Assembly (NCBI RefSeq): GCF_900095185.1
Contig: NZ_LT606948.1
Location: forward strand, 1,276,508-1,340,507
From: Polynucleobacter necessarius
GTDB lineage: Bacteria > Pseudomonadota > Gammaproteobacteria > Burkholderiales > Burkholderiaceae
DNA length: 64,000 nt
Reading direction: 5' to 3'
Below are positions 39,906 to 49,614 of the stretch, piece by piece. Below the pieces are notes generated by a model. It saw only the letters and a program-made list of their open reading frames with translations. It did no database searches and was not told the origin of the DNA. The position numbers were made by a program, and so were the translations under genes. Each line of letters starts with the position of its first letter. Position 1 is the first letter of the stretch.

Positions 39906-40244
39906 AGATAAAGCAAGTCCTCCACAAATCCACAAGCGCTTCTCTCTAAGGTTGTTCTGGAATTAGAGCCTGTTATTGCCAGTTTAGAGGGTATGATTGC
40001 TAGTACTGCGGGCGAAAGTACGCAAAGGGGTGCAATTAATCCAGCAGAATTCCAGAGCAAATTACATCTACTCAAATCATCGCTATTAGAGGAGAGCGAT
40101 CGAGATGCTGTGGACTGCTTAAATGAAATTTTGGAGCAAGCCCATGCCGACCCGATCGCTTTACAGTTAAAGCAGGTCATGAAAAGCATCGAAAATTATG
40201 ACTTTGACCAAGCTTTAGAAAATTTCAAGCAAGTTCAGCTGTAG
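39906..40244 (+). pseudogene. C-terminal remnant of a hybrid signalling protein (HPt-like helical region)
   Basis: A frame from about 39958 to 40244 encodes an acidic helical segment (EFQSKLHLLKSSLLEESDRD, then MKSIENYDFDQALENFKQVQ). That pattern of helices around LLKSSL is typical of the C-terminal HPt or linker region of hybrid histidine kinases, which follow rsbRSTX in several proteobacterial stressosome operons. No kinase core, receiver or catalytic histidine is visible. The assignment is an inference from position and composition. Confidence 0.4.
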
Positions 40245-40369
40245 CCAATAGCGCTTATCAGCAATAATCCATCAGTTTTGCCGCGATAACGGTAAACTCC
40301 ATCTTTCGTGAGCATCCCACGACATTTTGAGCAAAAGTTTGCAAAATCCTTTAGAGTGTGCATGTGCTC

Positions 40370-40926
40370 CAGAGAAAATTTGGGAAGCAAATAGAGATGA
40401 CGATTGCCGATGTCAAGCCTTTTGCTGCAACGACTCTGTCAGTGCAGCTGAAAAAACAGTGGCGGACTTACCTATGAAGGTGGATTTGTGCAAAAGCCTG
40501 GATGGACATGGAAGACCCCATACGGCGCTGCTGCAAAAGATCTAGAACCGGCAAAGTTCATCTTAATCAAAAAGAAGCAGAGATGGTGTGTCGTTACTAC
40601 AGTAAACGCTTGCCGACCAACTCCCTCACATTGTCTGAGGGGCTGTGGTGATTACAAAGGTCGAGCGCCTGCAGGCGCTTTAAACCGTGGAACTGGACAT
40701 GTGCTCGCAGGAAGCACTAAACCCGGTGTCAATGGTCTGCATGACATGGGGGTAATGTCTGGGAATGGACTTCTACCAAAAGAAATGGTGGTTTCATTAC
40801 CCGTGGCGCCTCTTGGTGGTATGGGCGGGAAAGGCAGCAGAGGAATCAGACGTGGAGTCTAAGCCAGGCGATATCGCCGTCGTTTATATTGGATTTCGGT
40901 GCGTGGCTGATGCTGTGAAACAATAG
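40370..40926 (+). pseudogene. formylglycine-generating enzyme (SUMF1) family protein, degraded
   Basis: Fragments in three frames match the FGE-sulfatase/SUMF1 fold: GFVQKPGWTWKTPYGAAAKD, then LNQKEAEMVCRYYSKRLPT, ALNRGTGHVLAGSTKPGVNG with GGNVWEWT, TRGASWWYG and SKPGDIAVVYIGF at the end. The family includes enzymes that activate sulfatases and ergothioneine-type oxidases. Here frameshifts and stops occur every 100 bp or so. The gene ends three bases before the helicase start. Confidence 0.8.
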
Positions 40927-40929
40927 GGG

Positions 40930-42258
40930 ATGATTAGTTCCGCTGTAGAGACATCTGAGATTGAAATTACCTCCGATTACCAGACAGTAATCGAAGCCAT
41001 TGAACGCCAAGACCCTTATATATTTGTCAGCGGTAAAGCGGGCACTGGTAAAACAACTTTAATCGGTTACCTCCGAGAAACCATTCCTGGAAATGTCGTT
41101 GTAGTTGCTCCTACTGGAGTAGCGGCACTACAAGTTAAGGGGGCGACAATTCATTCATTTTTCCGCCTACCACCACGCTTAATTTTTCCCGAAGAGGATA
41201 TTAAGCCGCTGCGGAATAAGCGACTCTACAAAGATATCTGTTTGCTCATCATCGATGAGATTTCGATGGTACGAGCAGATGTTGTCGATGCCATGGATCT
41301 ATTTCTGCGTGAAAATGGACCGCAAAAAGGAAAGCCTTTTGGCGGAATTCAGGTGGTGTTTGTGGGTGATTTATTCCAATTGCCTCCAGTCGTTTCAAGT
41401 GCAGACATGGAGGTATTGGCAAACCGAGGGTATGAAGGACCTTATTTCTTCTGCGCAATGGCATTACATCGCAAAGACGTCACGATGGTCGAGCTCTCGA
41501 AGATCTTTCGTCAAAAGGATGAACACTTTGCCAGTTTGCTTAATCGCATACGTATTAATCAAGATGTCGATGAAGCTATCGATACCTTAAATGCGCAGTG
41601 CTTTCGCCAAGATGTTGAAGTTGATGAACATACGATTACTTTGACAACGACTAATGCACGCGCAGATCAAATTAATGGTGCAGGATTACGAGCTATTGCC
41701 ACTGAAGCTAAAGTCTACGTTGGTAAATCTACCGGAAAATTTAATGTCGATGCGCGTAACTTGCCATCACCGAATAATCTTGTCCTGAAGGTTGGAGCCA
41801 AGGTGATGTTTACGGCAACTGACCCAGGATTTCCAAAGCGTTGGGTGAATGGCACTATTGGGGTGGTGCGTAAGTTATTGCCAGATAAAGTAAAAGTGGT
41901 GGTGCAAAACGGACCTTATGCTAATACAGTCGAAGTGACCGGTCACCAATGGGAATCTTACCGCTACGATCACGACATGATGTCAGGAAAAATTTCACCA
42001 AGCATTGTTGGCACTTATGTGCAGATTCCTCTTATGCTAGCTTGGGCAGTTACAATTCATAAGAGTCAGGGTAAAACTCTCGATAAAGTAAAGGTAGACC
42101 TCTCATCGGGAGTCTTTGCGTCAGGGCAGGTGTATGTAGCGCTGAGTCGTTGCAAAACAATTGAAGGTATTTCTTTGCAAAGGCCGATCGAACCACGGGA
42201 TGTGAGTTGTGATCAAGAGATCAAGCGTTTTTATCTTAACTGCTTACCTGCAACTTAA
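40930..42258 (+). CDS. Pif1-like ATP-dependent DNA helicase
   Basis: The 442 residues form an intact superfamily 1B helicase. Walker A GKAGTGKTTLIGYL is near 34, APTGVAALQVKGATIHSFF (motif Ia, as in Pif1/RecD) near 60, Walker B LLIIDEISMV near 108, motif III VVFVGDLFQLPPV near 142, motif V VTIHKSQGKTLDKVKVDL near 376 and motif VI YVALSRCKTIEGISL near 400. Such enzymes unwind DNA 5'-3', including structured DNA. It lacks the large N-terminal domains of RecD. It is preserved between two dead genes. Physiological role here is unknown. Confidence 0.93.
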   Translation: MISSAVETSEIEITSDYQTVIEAIERQDPYIFVSGKAGTGKTTLIGYLRETIPGNVVVVAPTGVAALQVKGATIHSFFRLPPRLIFPEEDIKPLRNKRLYKDICLLIIDEISMVRADVVDAMDLFLRENGPQKGKPFGGIQVVFVGDLFQLPPVVSSADMEVLANRGYEGPYFFCAMALHRKDVTMVELSKIFRQKDEHFASLLNRIRINQDVDEAIDTLNAQCFRQDVEVDEHTITLTTTNARADQINGAGLRAIATEAKVYVGKSTGKFNVDARNLPSPNNLVLKVGAKVMFTATDPGFPKRWVNGTIGVVRKLLPDKVKVVVQNGPYANTVEVTGHQWESYRYDHDMMSGKISPSIVGTYVQIPLMLAWAVTIHKSQGKTLDKVKVDLSSGVFASGQVYVALSRCKTIEGISLQRPIEPRDVSCDQEIKRFYLNCLPAT

Positions 42259-42557
42259 GTGTGTCCGAGCGCTCTTAATCCTTCAACTACGTTTGACGGC
42301 ATTGATGCCTCAACAGTCAAATTACCTAAATCATCAATTCGCCAACGTGGTACGTCTGAGCAAGCTTGAGGATTAAGATATTCATCTACAAAGCGCATCA
42401 CAAACTGAATATGTCCTTGGGGCTGCATATTGTCGTCCATCACACCAAACGCCATTGTCGGTTTGCCATCCTTGGTGAGGATGGCCGGCAGGATTGTGTG
42501 AAAAGGGCGCTTACCGGGCGCAACTTGATTTGGATGACCATCTTCTAAGCGGAAGCG
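42255..42557 (-). pseudogene. ggt: gamma-glutamyltransferase, C-terminal fragment
   Basis: About 100 codons match the C-terminal small-subunit region of gamma-glutamyltranspeptidase (PNQVAPGKRPFHTILPAILT, DDNMQPQGHIQFVMRFVDEY, PSNVVEGLRALGH). The catalytic threonine region and the entire large subunit are absent, and the upstream sequence belongs to another gene. Its stop overlaps the convergent helicase 3' end by 4 bp. Confidence 0.85.
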
Positions 42558-42786
42558 CATGCTTATTCTCGATGACTACGGCTTGGCCGAGAGACTCTCC
42601 AAGCGGGGCTGAAATACTTCGTGCAAAGACATCGGTTGATCCTCCAGTAGGGAAGGAGGGAATCATTTGAATCGGTTTTTTTGGCCAGTCAGTATTCGGG
42701 TGCCGATGTGCTGGCATTCGCCAGGCCTAGAGTCAGGTCGATACCAAGTACAAAATACGATTGATTTCGTTGTATGCGAGTTTCAT
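42558..42786 (-). pseudogene. tripartite tricarboxylate transporter receptor (Bug), N-terminal fragment
   Basis: A short leader with stops is followed by WPKKPIQMIPSFPTGGSTDV and ARSISAPLGESLGQAVVIEN, the typical mature start of a Bug/TctC periplasmic binding protein. After about 40 residues the sequence changes into the ggt fragment, so the remaining 250 residues were deleted together with most of ggt. Confidence 0.8.
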
Positions 42787-42836
42787 ATGAGCCTTTATGA
42801 GTATTTCTGTACGAGTTTTCGTATGAGTTTTAATTT

Positions 42837-43683
42837 CTAGTGCGTTTCTGCTAAGCGCTTGCCAGCCCAGGTGGAAAAGGAAACGCCATTGCCACCATAG
42901 CCAACGGCATACCAAATATTTTACTGAGGATCGGGTCGAGTAATGCGAGGCATCATATTGTGACTCACGTCTACCCAGCCCCACCATGAATAATCGATTG
43001 CAATACCAGTTAGTGGTGGAAATTTACGAGCAATTGCATCCGTTAGTAATTTCAGATGCTCTGGTGAGTTGGCGTCAGCGCCACTGATTGAACTGCGGCT
43101 CCCTAATTGCAGTCGATTATCTTTAAGAAGGCGGTAATAGAAGCGAAGGGTGCGGGTATCTGTTATTTCTGTTCGGATCTTCCCTTCATTTTGAATGATA
43201 AGCCATTTTTTCTGGGCGATGTGCTACATAGAGATGTCCACCATCTGTGGCGTCGCAATTAATTTGACTTGTTAGATCCTTGAAATTTTCAAATCCAGAG
43301 AATATTTCTCGGTCTAATTTTTTTGCAGTATCTAATCCCCAACGATCAATCCATTGGGAGCGCGATAGTCGACCGCTAGCATTCTGCCTTTGTCCGCCGC
43401 TCCGACTGGAGCATCCCCCCGAGGTTTGGTTGGCCTCCAGAATAACCGCTTGTATGCCATGTTCTTGAGCTCAATATAGTGCCGTAGAGACACTAGTTGA
43501 CCCTGAACCAATCACCACAACTTCTGCCTCTAAGTTTCCATTAACAGGGCCGGCCATCTGTATCGGGCGGTATACCTGCGCTTGCTACCCAATAGCTCGG
43601 CTCATATCCGGGGTTAGAGGAGAGGTAAGTGGGTTGTATAGCGGATCGTATCTCGTGAGGATTCAGTCTAGGGCATTCCTCAT
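42837..43683 (-). pseudogene. FAD-dependent amine oxidase (DAO/PuuB-like), disrupted
   Basis: It begins SSNPGYEPSYWVASAGIPP and VVIGSGSTSVSTALY, the FAD-binding motif (GxGxxG is altered to GSGSTS), then QEHGIQAVILEANQTSGGC. The C-terminus reads VGYGGNGVSFSTWAGKRLAE. It resembles gamma-glutamylputrescine or related amine oxidases that occur with omega-transaminases and Bug receptors. At least four stops or frameshifts. The SnoaL-like gene upstream overlaps its start (TAATG), so they formed an operon. Confidence 0.8.
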
Positions 43684-44087
43684 TATTTTGCTGCTGGTAA
43701 GTGCAGCCGCTTCTTGCGGCAGGCATTTTTCAATTGAATCTTACCGTTCTTAAAAGTGAAGATATCAACACCACCGTCCGCCTCTACTCGTGCCCCGTCA
43801 AGAGCGGTTCCAACAAAGGGCCATTCAGAAACACCAAAGTTCCCGTGGACAAAATGTCGGTCATTAATCCACTGTGCATTTGGAAAATTTAGCCAAGCAC
43901 TTTCAAAAGCCACGTTTACTGCTCCCATACCAACGTGTCGTACACCACAAGCATCTGGACCGGCTGCAGCGTGAAATACGCAGTCATCGCTCATAAAACT
44001 CATTAGGGCATTAATGTCATGTCTATTCCAGGCTGCGCTAAATTCTTCTGCCAAAGTAGCTACCGAAACTTCATCATTAAAAGGCAC
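43683..44087 (-). CDS. SnoaL/NTF2-like (SgcJ-type) protein
   Basis: About 134 residues from GTG at 44087, chosen because the family starts near EVSVATLAEEFSAAWNRHD; an ATG at 44156 would add an unusual hydrophobic leader overlapping the transaminase gene on the other strand. The fold is recognised by AALMSFMSDDCVFHAA-like and GVDIFTFKNGKIQL patterns, a cone-shaped pocket used by many small-molecule isomerases. The last residues (ACRKKRLHLPAAK) are unusually basic. The frame is intact, but all its neighbours are broken. Confidence 0.6.
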   Translation of the reverse strand: MPFNDEVSVATLAEEFSAAWNRHDINALMSFMSDDCVFHAAAGPDACGVRHVGMGAVNVAFESAWLNFPNAQWINDRHFVHGNFGVSEWPFVGTALDGARVEADGGVDIFTFKNGKIQLKNACRKKRLHLPAAK

Positions 44088-44124
44088 AATAGGTTCGATC
44101 AAGAAAAAAATATTTGAGACCAGT

Positions 44125-44468
44125 ATGAACAGCACCGCATCTAAGTCGATTGACATGTCAGCCTATTGGCTGCCATTTACTCCAAACCGCTACTTTCAAC
44201 ATTACCCTAAGATCATGCAGTCAGCCAAGGGTGCTTACTATTTTGACGATCACGGAAGAAAGTTATTCGACGGCCTATCAGGACTATGGTGCTCCCCATT
44301 GGGGCATGTTGAGCCACGTATTGGGGCCGCTATCCAAAAACAGTTTGAGTCAATGGATGACTGTCCAGCTTTTCAGATGGCTAGTGAAACTACTTTCAGT
44401 CTCGCCAATCGAATTGCTCAGATGGCGCCTAAAGGATTGGACAAGGTATTTTTCACTAATTCAGGAGA
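44125..44468 (+). pseudogene. aptA: omega-amino acid-pyruvate transaminase, N-terminal fragment
   Basis: It starts MNSTASKSIDMSAYWLPFTP and continues through DDHGRKLFDGLSGLWCSPLG and DKVFFTNSGE, typical of class III PLP aminotransferases near residue 115. The frame then merges into a molybdenum hydroxylase fragment. The lysine that binds PLP and three quarters of the protein are missing. With the adjacent oxidase it suggests former polyamine or beta-alanine catabolism. Confidence 0.85.
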
Positions 44469-44489
44469 GAATCTCAAGCGCAATAAAGT

Positions 44490-44866
44490 CTGTGGCAGCT
44501 ATTCTACTGGCGGAAGCCGAGGTATTCGCACCTCCGAACAGTATGTTCGCAAGAGCGGTGCTGCTGCGCGCATGATGTTAGTTCGGCAAGGTATCTGTTG
44601 CTGCTTCGCAATTAGAGGTGCCCCTAAAAGATTCAAAAGAGTGGAATCTAATTGGTAAGTCAGTTAACCGTATTGACGGTACAGCCGATAAAGTAACAGG
44701 TAGATAGGTATATGCCATTGACCTAAAGTTACCTGGCATGTTGGTGGCCAATATCAAGCAGTCTCCCGTTTTTGGTGGCAAAGTGAAAAGTTACGATGCT
44801 GCGAAAGGGCAATCAATGAAGGGTGTAAAGAAGGTGGTTCAGGTGGGTGATTCTGCAGTTGCGTAA
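44490..44866 (+). pseudogene. molybdenum hydroxylase large subunit (IorB-like) fragment
   Basis: In continuation of the transaminase frame it reads TGGSRGIRTSEQYVRKSGAA, a signature of the isoquinoline 1-oxidoreductase beta-subunit/aldehyde oxidase family. After a frameshift near 44590 come PLKDSKEWNLIGKSVNRIDG and YAIDLKLPGMLVANIKQSPV, with a TAG at the former YA junction. Only about 125 of about 740 residues remain, fused on both sides to unrelated genes. Confidence 0.75.
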
Positions 44867-44894
44867 CCTTATTCCCAACGCCAACAATCCAGTT

Positions 44895-45118
44895 GTGAAA
44901 GGCTATGCAGGACGATCCATTATTCAATCCTGCTATGTTTTGGGTGGGTGATGGAGAGTCTCTCTGGCAGCAAAAGTTAGGTCCGCAAAATAAGTCATGC
45001 AGCTCTTGTCATGGCGACGTAAAAAAATCGATGCCTGCATTAGCATACGCGAGCAAAGATCTTTTGGCATGGTCAGCGCTCATCGCCTTTCAATCTCAAT
45101 CCCCAGGCGTTCGGCCTT
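44895..45118 (+). pseudogene. soxA: sulfur-oxidation cytochrome SoxA fragment
   Basis: About 50 codons match SoxA (MQDDPLFNPAMFWVGDGESL, then KSCSSCHGDVKKSM with the CxxCH haem-binding motif), after which the sequence loses resemblance. In the Sox thiosulfate-oxidising system SoxA pairs with SoxX. No other sox gene is visible nearby, so this is an isolated remnant. Confidence 0.65.
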
Positions 45119-45138
45119 AGAGAATTAGGATTCTTCGA

Positions 45139-45868
45139 TTAATCAGAAAAGACAACAGAGATTGCGCCATTAATTAGTACACGATCATGCAAGTGGTAAC
45201 GTAAAGCCCTTGATAAAACAGTACGTTCTAGATTTCGACCCTTGCGAACTAAATCATCTGGCGTATCCCCGTGGGTTACTCGAGTAACGTCTTGCTCAAT
45301 AATTGGGCCTTCATCTAAATCACGAAGTGTGCAGTCGCACCAATTAACTTAATACCACGAGCATGAGCTTGATGATAGGGCTTGGTGCCTTTAAAGCTAG
45401 ACAAGAAAGAGTGATGTACGTTGATGCAACGGCCAGATAGTTTGGTGTAACGGGGCAGGTGGAGAGAACGGAATATCAGCAAAGTCGATGCTGGTATATA
45501 CTTCTCGAGGGTAATTGGAGACTATGCCGAAAATAATCATTGGTCATTCACCAACGATACAGTCAGTCTACGAGACAATGGTCTAGCTTTGATGCCATGA
45601 TTAACCCGCGCTTAAGATCTTTGACGGCACGTAATGCCCAGGTAATCGCAAAGCGATTGGCGATTGCTAAAAATCCTGCTCTCAAGTTATCGACACTGGC
45701 AGGACAACTAAAGCTCACACGCATAAAGAAGCGTTTTGATGCCTTGTCATCAAACTGTTGTGCTTCTTCAATATCCCCGCCTTGTTCAAAAATATAGGTA
45801 GCGACTGCATCAACGATGCCAGGTTTATTGGGGCAGGTGATGGTCAGATATTAATTTTCGTTGGCCAT
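45139..45868 (-). pseudogene. purU: formyltetrahydrofolate deformylase, frameshifted
   Basis: The N-terminal ACT domain (CPNKPGIVDAVATYIFEQGG, EEAQQFDDKASKRFFMRVSF) is followed by a break near 45580. The formyltransferase-like catalytic domain then reads [20 protein letters not shown], with [17 protein letters not shown] and [19 protein letters not shown] replaces a codon near the start (NEN-stop-YLTITC). It hydrolyses 10-formyl-THF to formate and THF. folD remains intact elsewhere in the window. Confidence 0.92.
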
Positions 45869-46321
45869 ATTAAATCGAGGATAGATGAATCATAAAATTT
45901 ATTTTAGTCTGATCGGTGCATAGACCGCATAAGTAATTCAGTTATTACTTGGAGGGGTCTGAAATTATATCCGCTGGACTTCTTAAGGGTTCGCTTTTGT
46001 CAGTTACGGTTGGCAATATCCCCTCAATACAGATGGGCTTTGAAGCGATGATAGTGAAAAAACTACACTCTTTCTTTGTGGCTGCAGATGCAGCATGCTC
46101 CAAGGGAGATTTGCTCTTAGCGGCTAGGCTTGCCGCAGTACCCGGATTAGCAACTACGGCCGTTCCGGCTGTGTTTACTGCTTATAAGGGGCTTATTATA
46201 CTGCGAGTAGTCCCCGCGCAGTACTGATGGCCGCTAATGGTGCAGCACATCCCGCTAAAAATCCGAGAGTGCTAATAACTACGGCAATCCAAATATAAGG
46301 GCTTATACGCGAAACAATAGC
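45869..46321. other. 450-bp interval with uncertain coding remnants
   Basis: On the plus strand 45949-46227 is open but begins at TTG without a clear ribosome site and encodes an alanine/leucine-rich peptide (LLLAARLAAVPGLATTAVPA). On the minus strand 46205-46312 an open stretch reads PYIWIAVVISTLGFLAGCAA, like a membrane helix. Neither matches a family I can name. Both may be pieces of decayed membrane-protein genes. Confidence 0.3.
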
Positions 46322-46726
46322 TTATTTAGCTCGACAAGCAACATTGAAGACTCCAGCGGCCCATGAACCATTTTCGATAGTTTCAAATACGCTATTAGGA
46401 GTTTTTTGATCAAATACAACTTTACCTTTTCCTTGTTGTTCGGCAAAGAGTTTAAATTCAATTGGGCGATATTGTCCGCTAGAGCAGTCATACTCATTTA
46501 ACCCAATAATCGAATTCACTACTTCTTTAGTTTGCGGATCTTGCCCCGGCTTTTTAAAATCTAACATTGATATGATTTGCGCTTTCCCATCGTGGGTTTG
46601 TAGTGTAGCTGTATCAACATACACAACGGATAAATCATTTTGTCCCAATTCTTGCCAAGCAGCTGACGCATTTCTGCTAATAAGGGCTGTAATAGTAATA
46701 GCTAGAAAGGTGATAAGTGATTTCAT
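46322..46726 (-). CDS. surface-adhesin protein E-like secreted protein
   Basis: A 134-residue protein with a signal peptide (1-22, ITALISRNASA) and the small beta-rich domain typical of the protein E-like family: WQELGQNDLSVVYVDTATL, IISMLDFKKPG, LNEYDCSSGQYRPIEFKLF and WAAGVFNVACRAK. The two cysteines could form a disulfide. The family is common as periplasmic or surface proteins in beta-proteobacteria, mostly without known function. The frame is intact. Confidence 0.7.
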   Translation of the reverse strand: MKSLITFLAITITALISRNASAAWQELGQNDLSVVYVDTATLQTHDGKAQIISMLDFKKPGQDPQTKEVVNSIIGLNEYDCSSGQYRPIEFKLFAEQQGKGKVVFDQKTPNSVFETIENGSWAAGVFNVACRAK

Positions 46727-46810
46727 GTAAGTGGAGTCCTAAGAGGTGACTGTGAAGATCCGTTGGTATTTTAAACGGCTATCCCTACTATGCCAATATT
46801 GCTGAAATAT

Positions 46811-49305
46811 TTACTGATTGCTTAACTCAAGCTGGCGATTTACTTTTTCTGGCTTCATTTGTAATGGCAGAGACTGATTATTGGCCCATAAAGAGTTTAA
46901 ATTGCGATAAAACTTACTTTGCACCCAGCCTGATTGACCTGTTTGATAAATGAAGAGCGATCTTTCAAGATCTGACAAATCATAGATGGTAGGCAAACTT
47001 GGCGCCTGTGTAGTCTTTGATAGGGATTATTGGTTTGCAGAAGCTCAAGGCGCCCAACGTTTACCGTAAAGCTATCACCTGGGAAGGGCGTACGAATATT
47101 AAAGCGATTTCTGAGTAGTGGAACTTTACTAAAAGGACGATGTGCTGAGATGGCGATATGCGCGTTGTCCCAATTCCATGCTGAAGGATCGTTGCCATAG
47201 GCATTACTTAGGTAGTCTAACGCTTGATCCAGTGCGTTATTTGACGATTCTTGACAGGTCTCCACTTGTTCAGTCTTTGGATCATCACACCAAAGACTAT
47301 TCGGGTTTTGCGCTTGATTGAGAAGTAAGGCGCGATCGTTACGTGACCCATAATTTTCGCTAAATAAATAATTCAATCTAGAAAATAGATTGCGCGTCAG
47401 CTGGTCAGCCCATGCATGAAAAATCAGCGCGTCTACGCTATCAACTTTCATGTCACCATCAAAGCTACGGCCTATCTCCATTGCTTTTGCATTTAGTGGA
47501 TGAGGGGATTGGCTGGACTTAAATAGGTCTAATAGAGGGGTGGCACCAAGTGATAAGGTATCCCCTTGCATGACCTTCATATCATCCAGTGAATGAACTG
47601 ATTTGGACTGAATTAAATCTACTATGCGATGAAACCGCGTAGGCATTTCCCAATCGCCTGTGAGAGGGTTGGGATCATTAACCGAAATGATTTTTTGATT
47701 AGCGGTGGCAAGCCAGCCTTGCTCGGGATTGTGGTTCGCGGGAAGTTGTTCGAACGGAACATAGATAGCCATTCCATTCCAGTTATACTGTTTCTCCCAG
47801 CCAGGCGCTGGTGCTACGCCGTATCAGCCATGATGCAGAGTGCTTTTTGGGGCAACCCCAGGGGCCTGATAGGCAATATTACCTTCGATATCTGCGATTC
47901 CTATGTTTTACATAGGAGCGTAATTTTTTCGCAGCGCTTCTTTAAATTGATCCAGATCGGTGATCTCGGTTCATATCCAATAAGCCCACTACGGATTGGT
48001 TATCGATATCAAGAGCAGGCTAACGTAACGCTAAAGCGTAACGACTGGTATCAATAGTGCGTTTCGCTTTTGCATGAGAATCAGAGATAACAGGCCCATG
48101 ACAAGTTTTCTTTACCAGAAAGGTTAAAGAGGGCTCGCCTTTGATGTCGATGATTTCTTGGCGTACTTTAAAAAGGAAGTAAACCATCGGGCCGACAATA
48201 CAGGCTAGGATTTTTTGAATCGATTTGCTCGATATATAAATCCTGAACATCGGCCCCCTATTTGTAAAGCTCCAGGCAAACTTTTCCGTTCTTCCCAAAA
48301 CAACTCCAGGGATGCCAGGAAGCGTTCCGCGAATGACGTCTAAGCCGGGTGTGCCTCACAAGATGCGCAAAGTACTAGATGACGGGTACAGAGAGGCCTA
48401 AATGCGGATCATTAGCCAATAATGGCTTGCCCCCGTACTTACCTACTAAACTTACTGCTTAAGGCCCAGTTATTTGATACAATCCCATCTCTGCCGCCCA
48501 TCTGCTCCCATTGACTTAACTCGGTTGCGGGTAAATTTTGAGGTTTACTTTCTGCAGGACCTGTCTTTTGGTGAAAGACATTCATGTCCTTATAGAGCTT
48601 GGCAAAGTCCATATTACTTATGGGCTCATCTGACTCATAAGGCGGCATTACCTCCCAAACTTGTTTGGTAGTGAGATATTGGGAAAGCTCAAGCCTTTGT
48701 AACGCTTTTTGCCAATTTCCTCCGAGGTCATAAGCCATCACGAGCATCCAGGCAACACTATCAGTTGGAGACCAGTGACCTGGTTTAGATCCCGTCAATA
48801 AATATTCTACGGGTAGTGCCCATCCTAATTGCGCATTGCCAGCATTGCCAGCATTGACACCGTCGGCATATGCTTGGAGTAATCGTTTAGCAGCAACAGG
48901 GTAGTGATCAAATTGTCGTTCTGCAGCTCGCTTGATCCCAAGCGTGCGTACAAAGCGATCTATCTTGACAGTGTCTTTGCCTAAGATTTCAGAAAGACGT
49001 CCACTGGCAATGCGACGATTCATCTCCAGTTGCCATGAGCCCTCAGAAGCATGTCAATATCATAAAGCAAAGTAGGCGTCGGCCTGACTTTTGGCTTTGA
49101 TATGGGGTATATCGACTTCATTAAAAGTGATGGCAATAGCATCACCCAGACTTTTGATTGTCCGCTTACTGGAGATATTAGATTGTGCCGAATAAAGATA
49201 CGCCAAGAGGGCTGTGATGCAGGCTATCGAACATAGTCCAATAAGCCATAAGCTGAGCAGTAACAGCTTGCCCAACCCAGTTGATTTTCTCGGTAGATTC
49301 ATCAA
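46811..49305 (-). pseudogene. penicillin acylase family hydrolase, disrupted
   Basis: The N-terminus has a membrane anchor (LLLLSLWLIGLCSIACITAL) and ITFNEVDIPHIKAKSQADAY. A frameshift near 49055 leads to RRIASGRLSEILGKDTVKID. The autocatalytic cleavage region reads RDGIVSNNWAL, where the nucleophilic serine begins the beta chain. The C-terminal chain is split (46897-47772 and 46811-46996) with a gap and stops between 47780 and 48440. Family members hydrolyse acylated amides such as acyl-homoserine lactones or beta-lactams. Confidence 0.9.
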
Positions 49306-49441
49306 AGTATTTTAGATGCTGGATTTAGTCTAGCCTCAGGTGCTGGGGCCAAAAGGGGTGTAGGGGCCTGCCCAAGGCTTGCATGCTAGAATTCTTTCTG
49401 TCTTGATTTTTATGGGATAGCTTTGTTGGTAAATAGTGCGG

Positions 49442-49530
49442 GCCCGAGTGGTGAAATCGGTAGACACAGCAGATTTAAAATCTGCCGACCCAAAAAAGTC
49501 GTGCCGGTTCGATTCCGGCCTCGGGCACCA
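49442..49530 (+). tRNA. tRNA-Leu(UAA)
   Basis: Acceptor arm GCCCGAG pairs with CTCGGGC, the anticodon arm is GCAGA-TTTAAAA-TCTGC with anticodon TAA, and there is a long variable arm, a normal seven-base T loop TTCGATT and encoded CCA. All stems are sound, unlike the CAG isoacceptor at 4447. Confidence 0.97.
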
Positions 49531-49614
49531 AGACACTTGAAGCTTCATTTCACCAAATGACAGTAATTGTTAATCTCATCAGGCTGTTGGGTTAAATAGC
49601 TTACTTACCGCAAA

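Noticed and set aside
40488..40862. A 124-codon ORF with many Gly and Arg as a separate gene
   Set aside because: It is a mixture of frames of the degraded formylglycine-generating-enzyme homologue.
43701..43974. Plus-strand small genes opposite the SnoaL-like gene
   Set aside because: They are shadows; the minus-strand frame has family motifs and operon overlap with the oxidase remnant.
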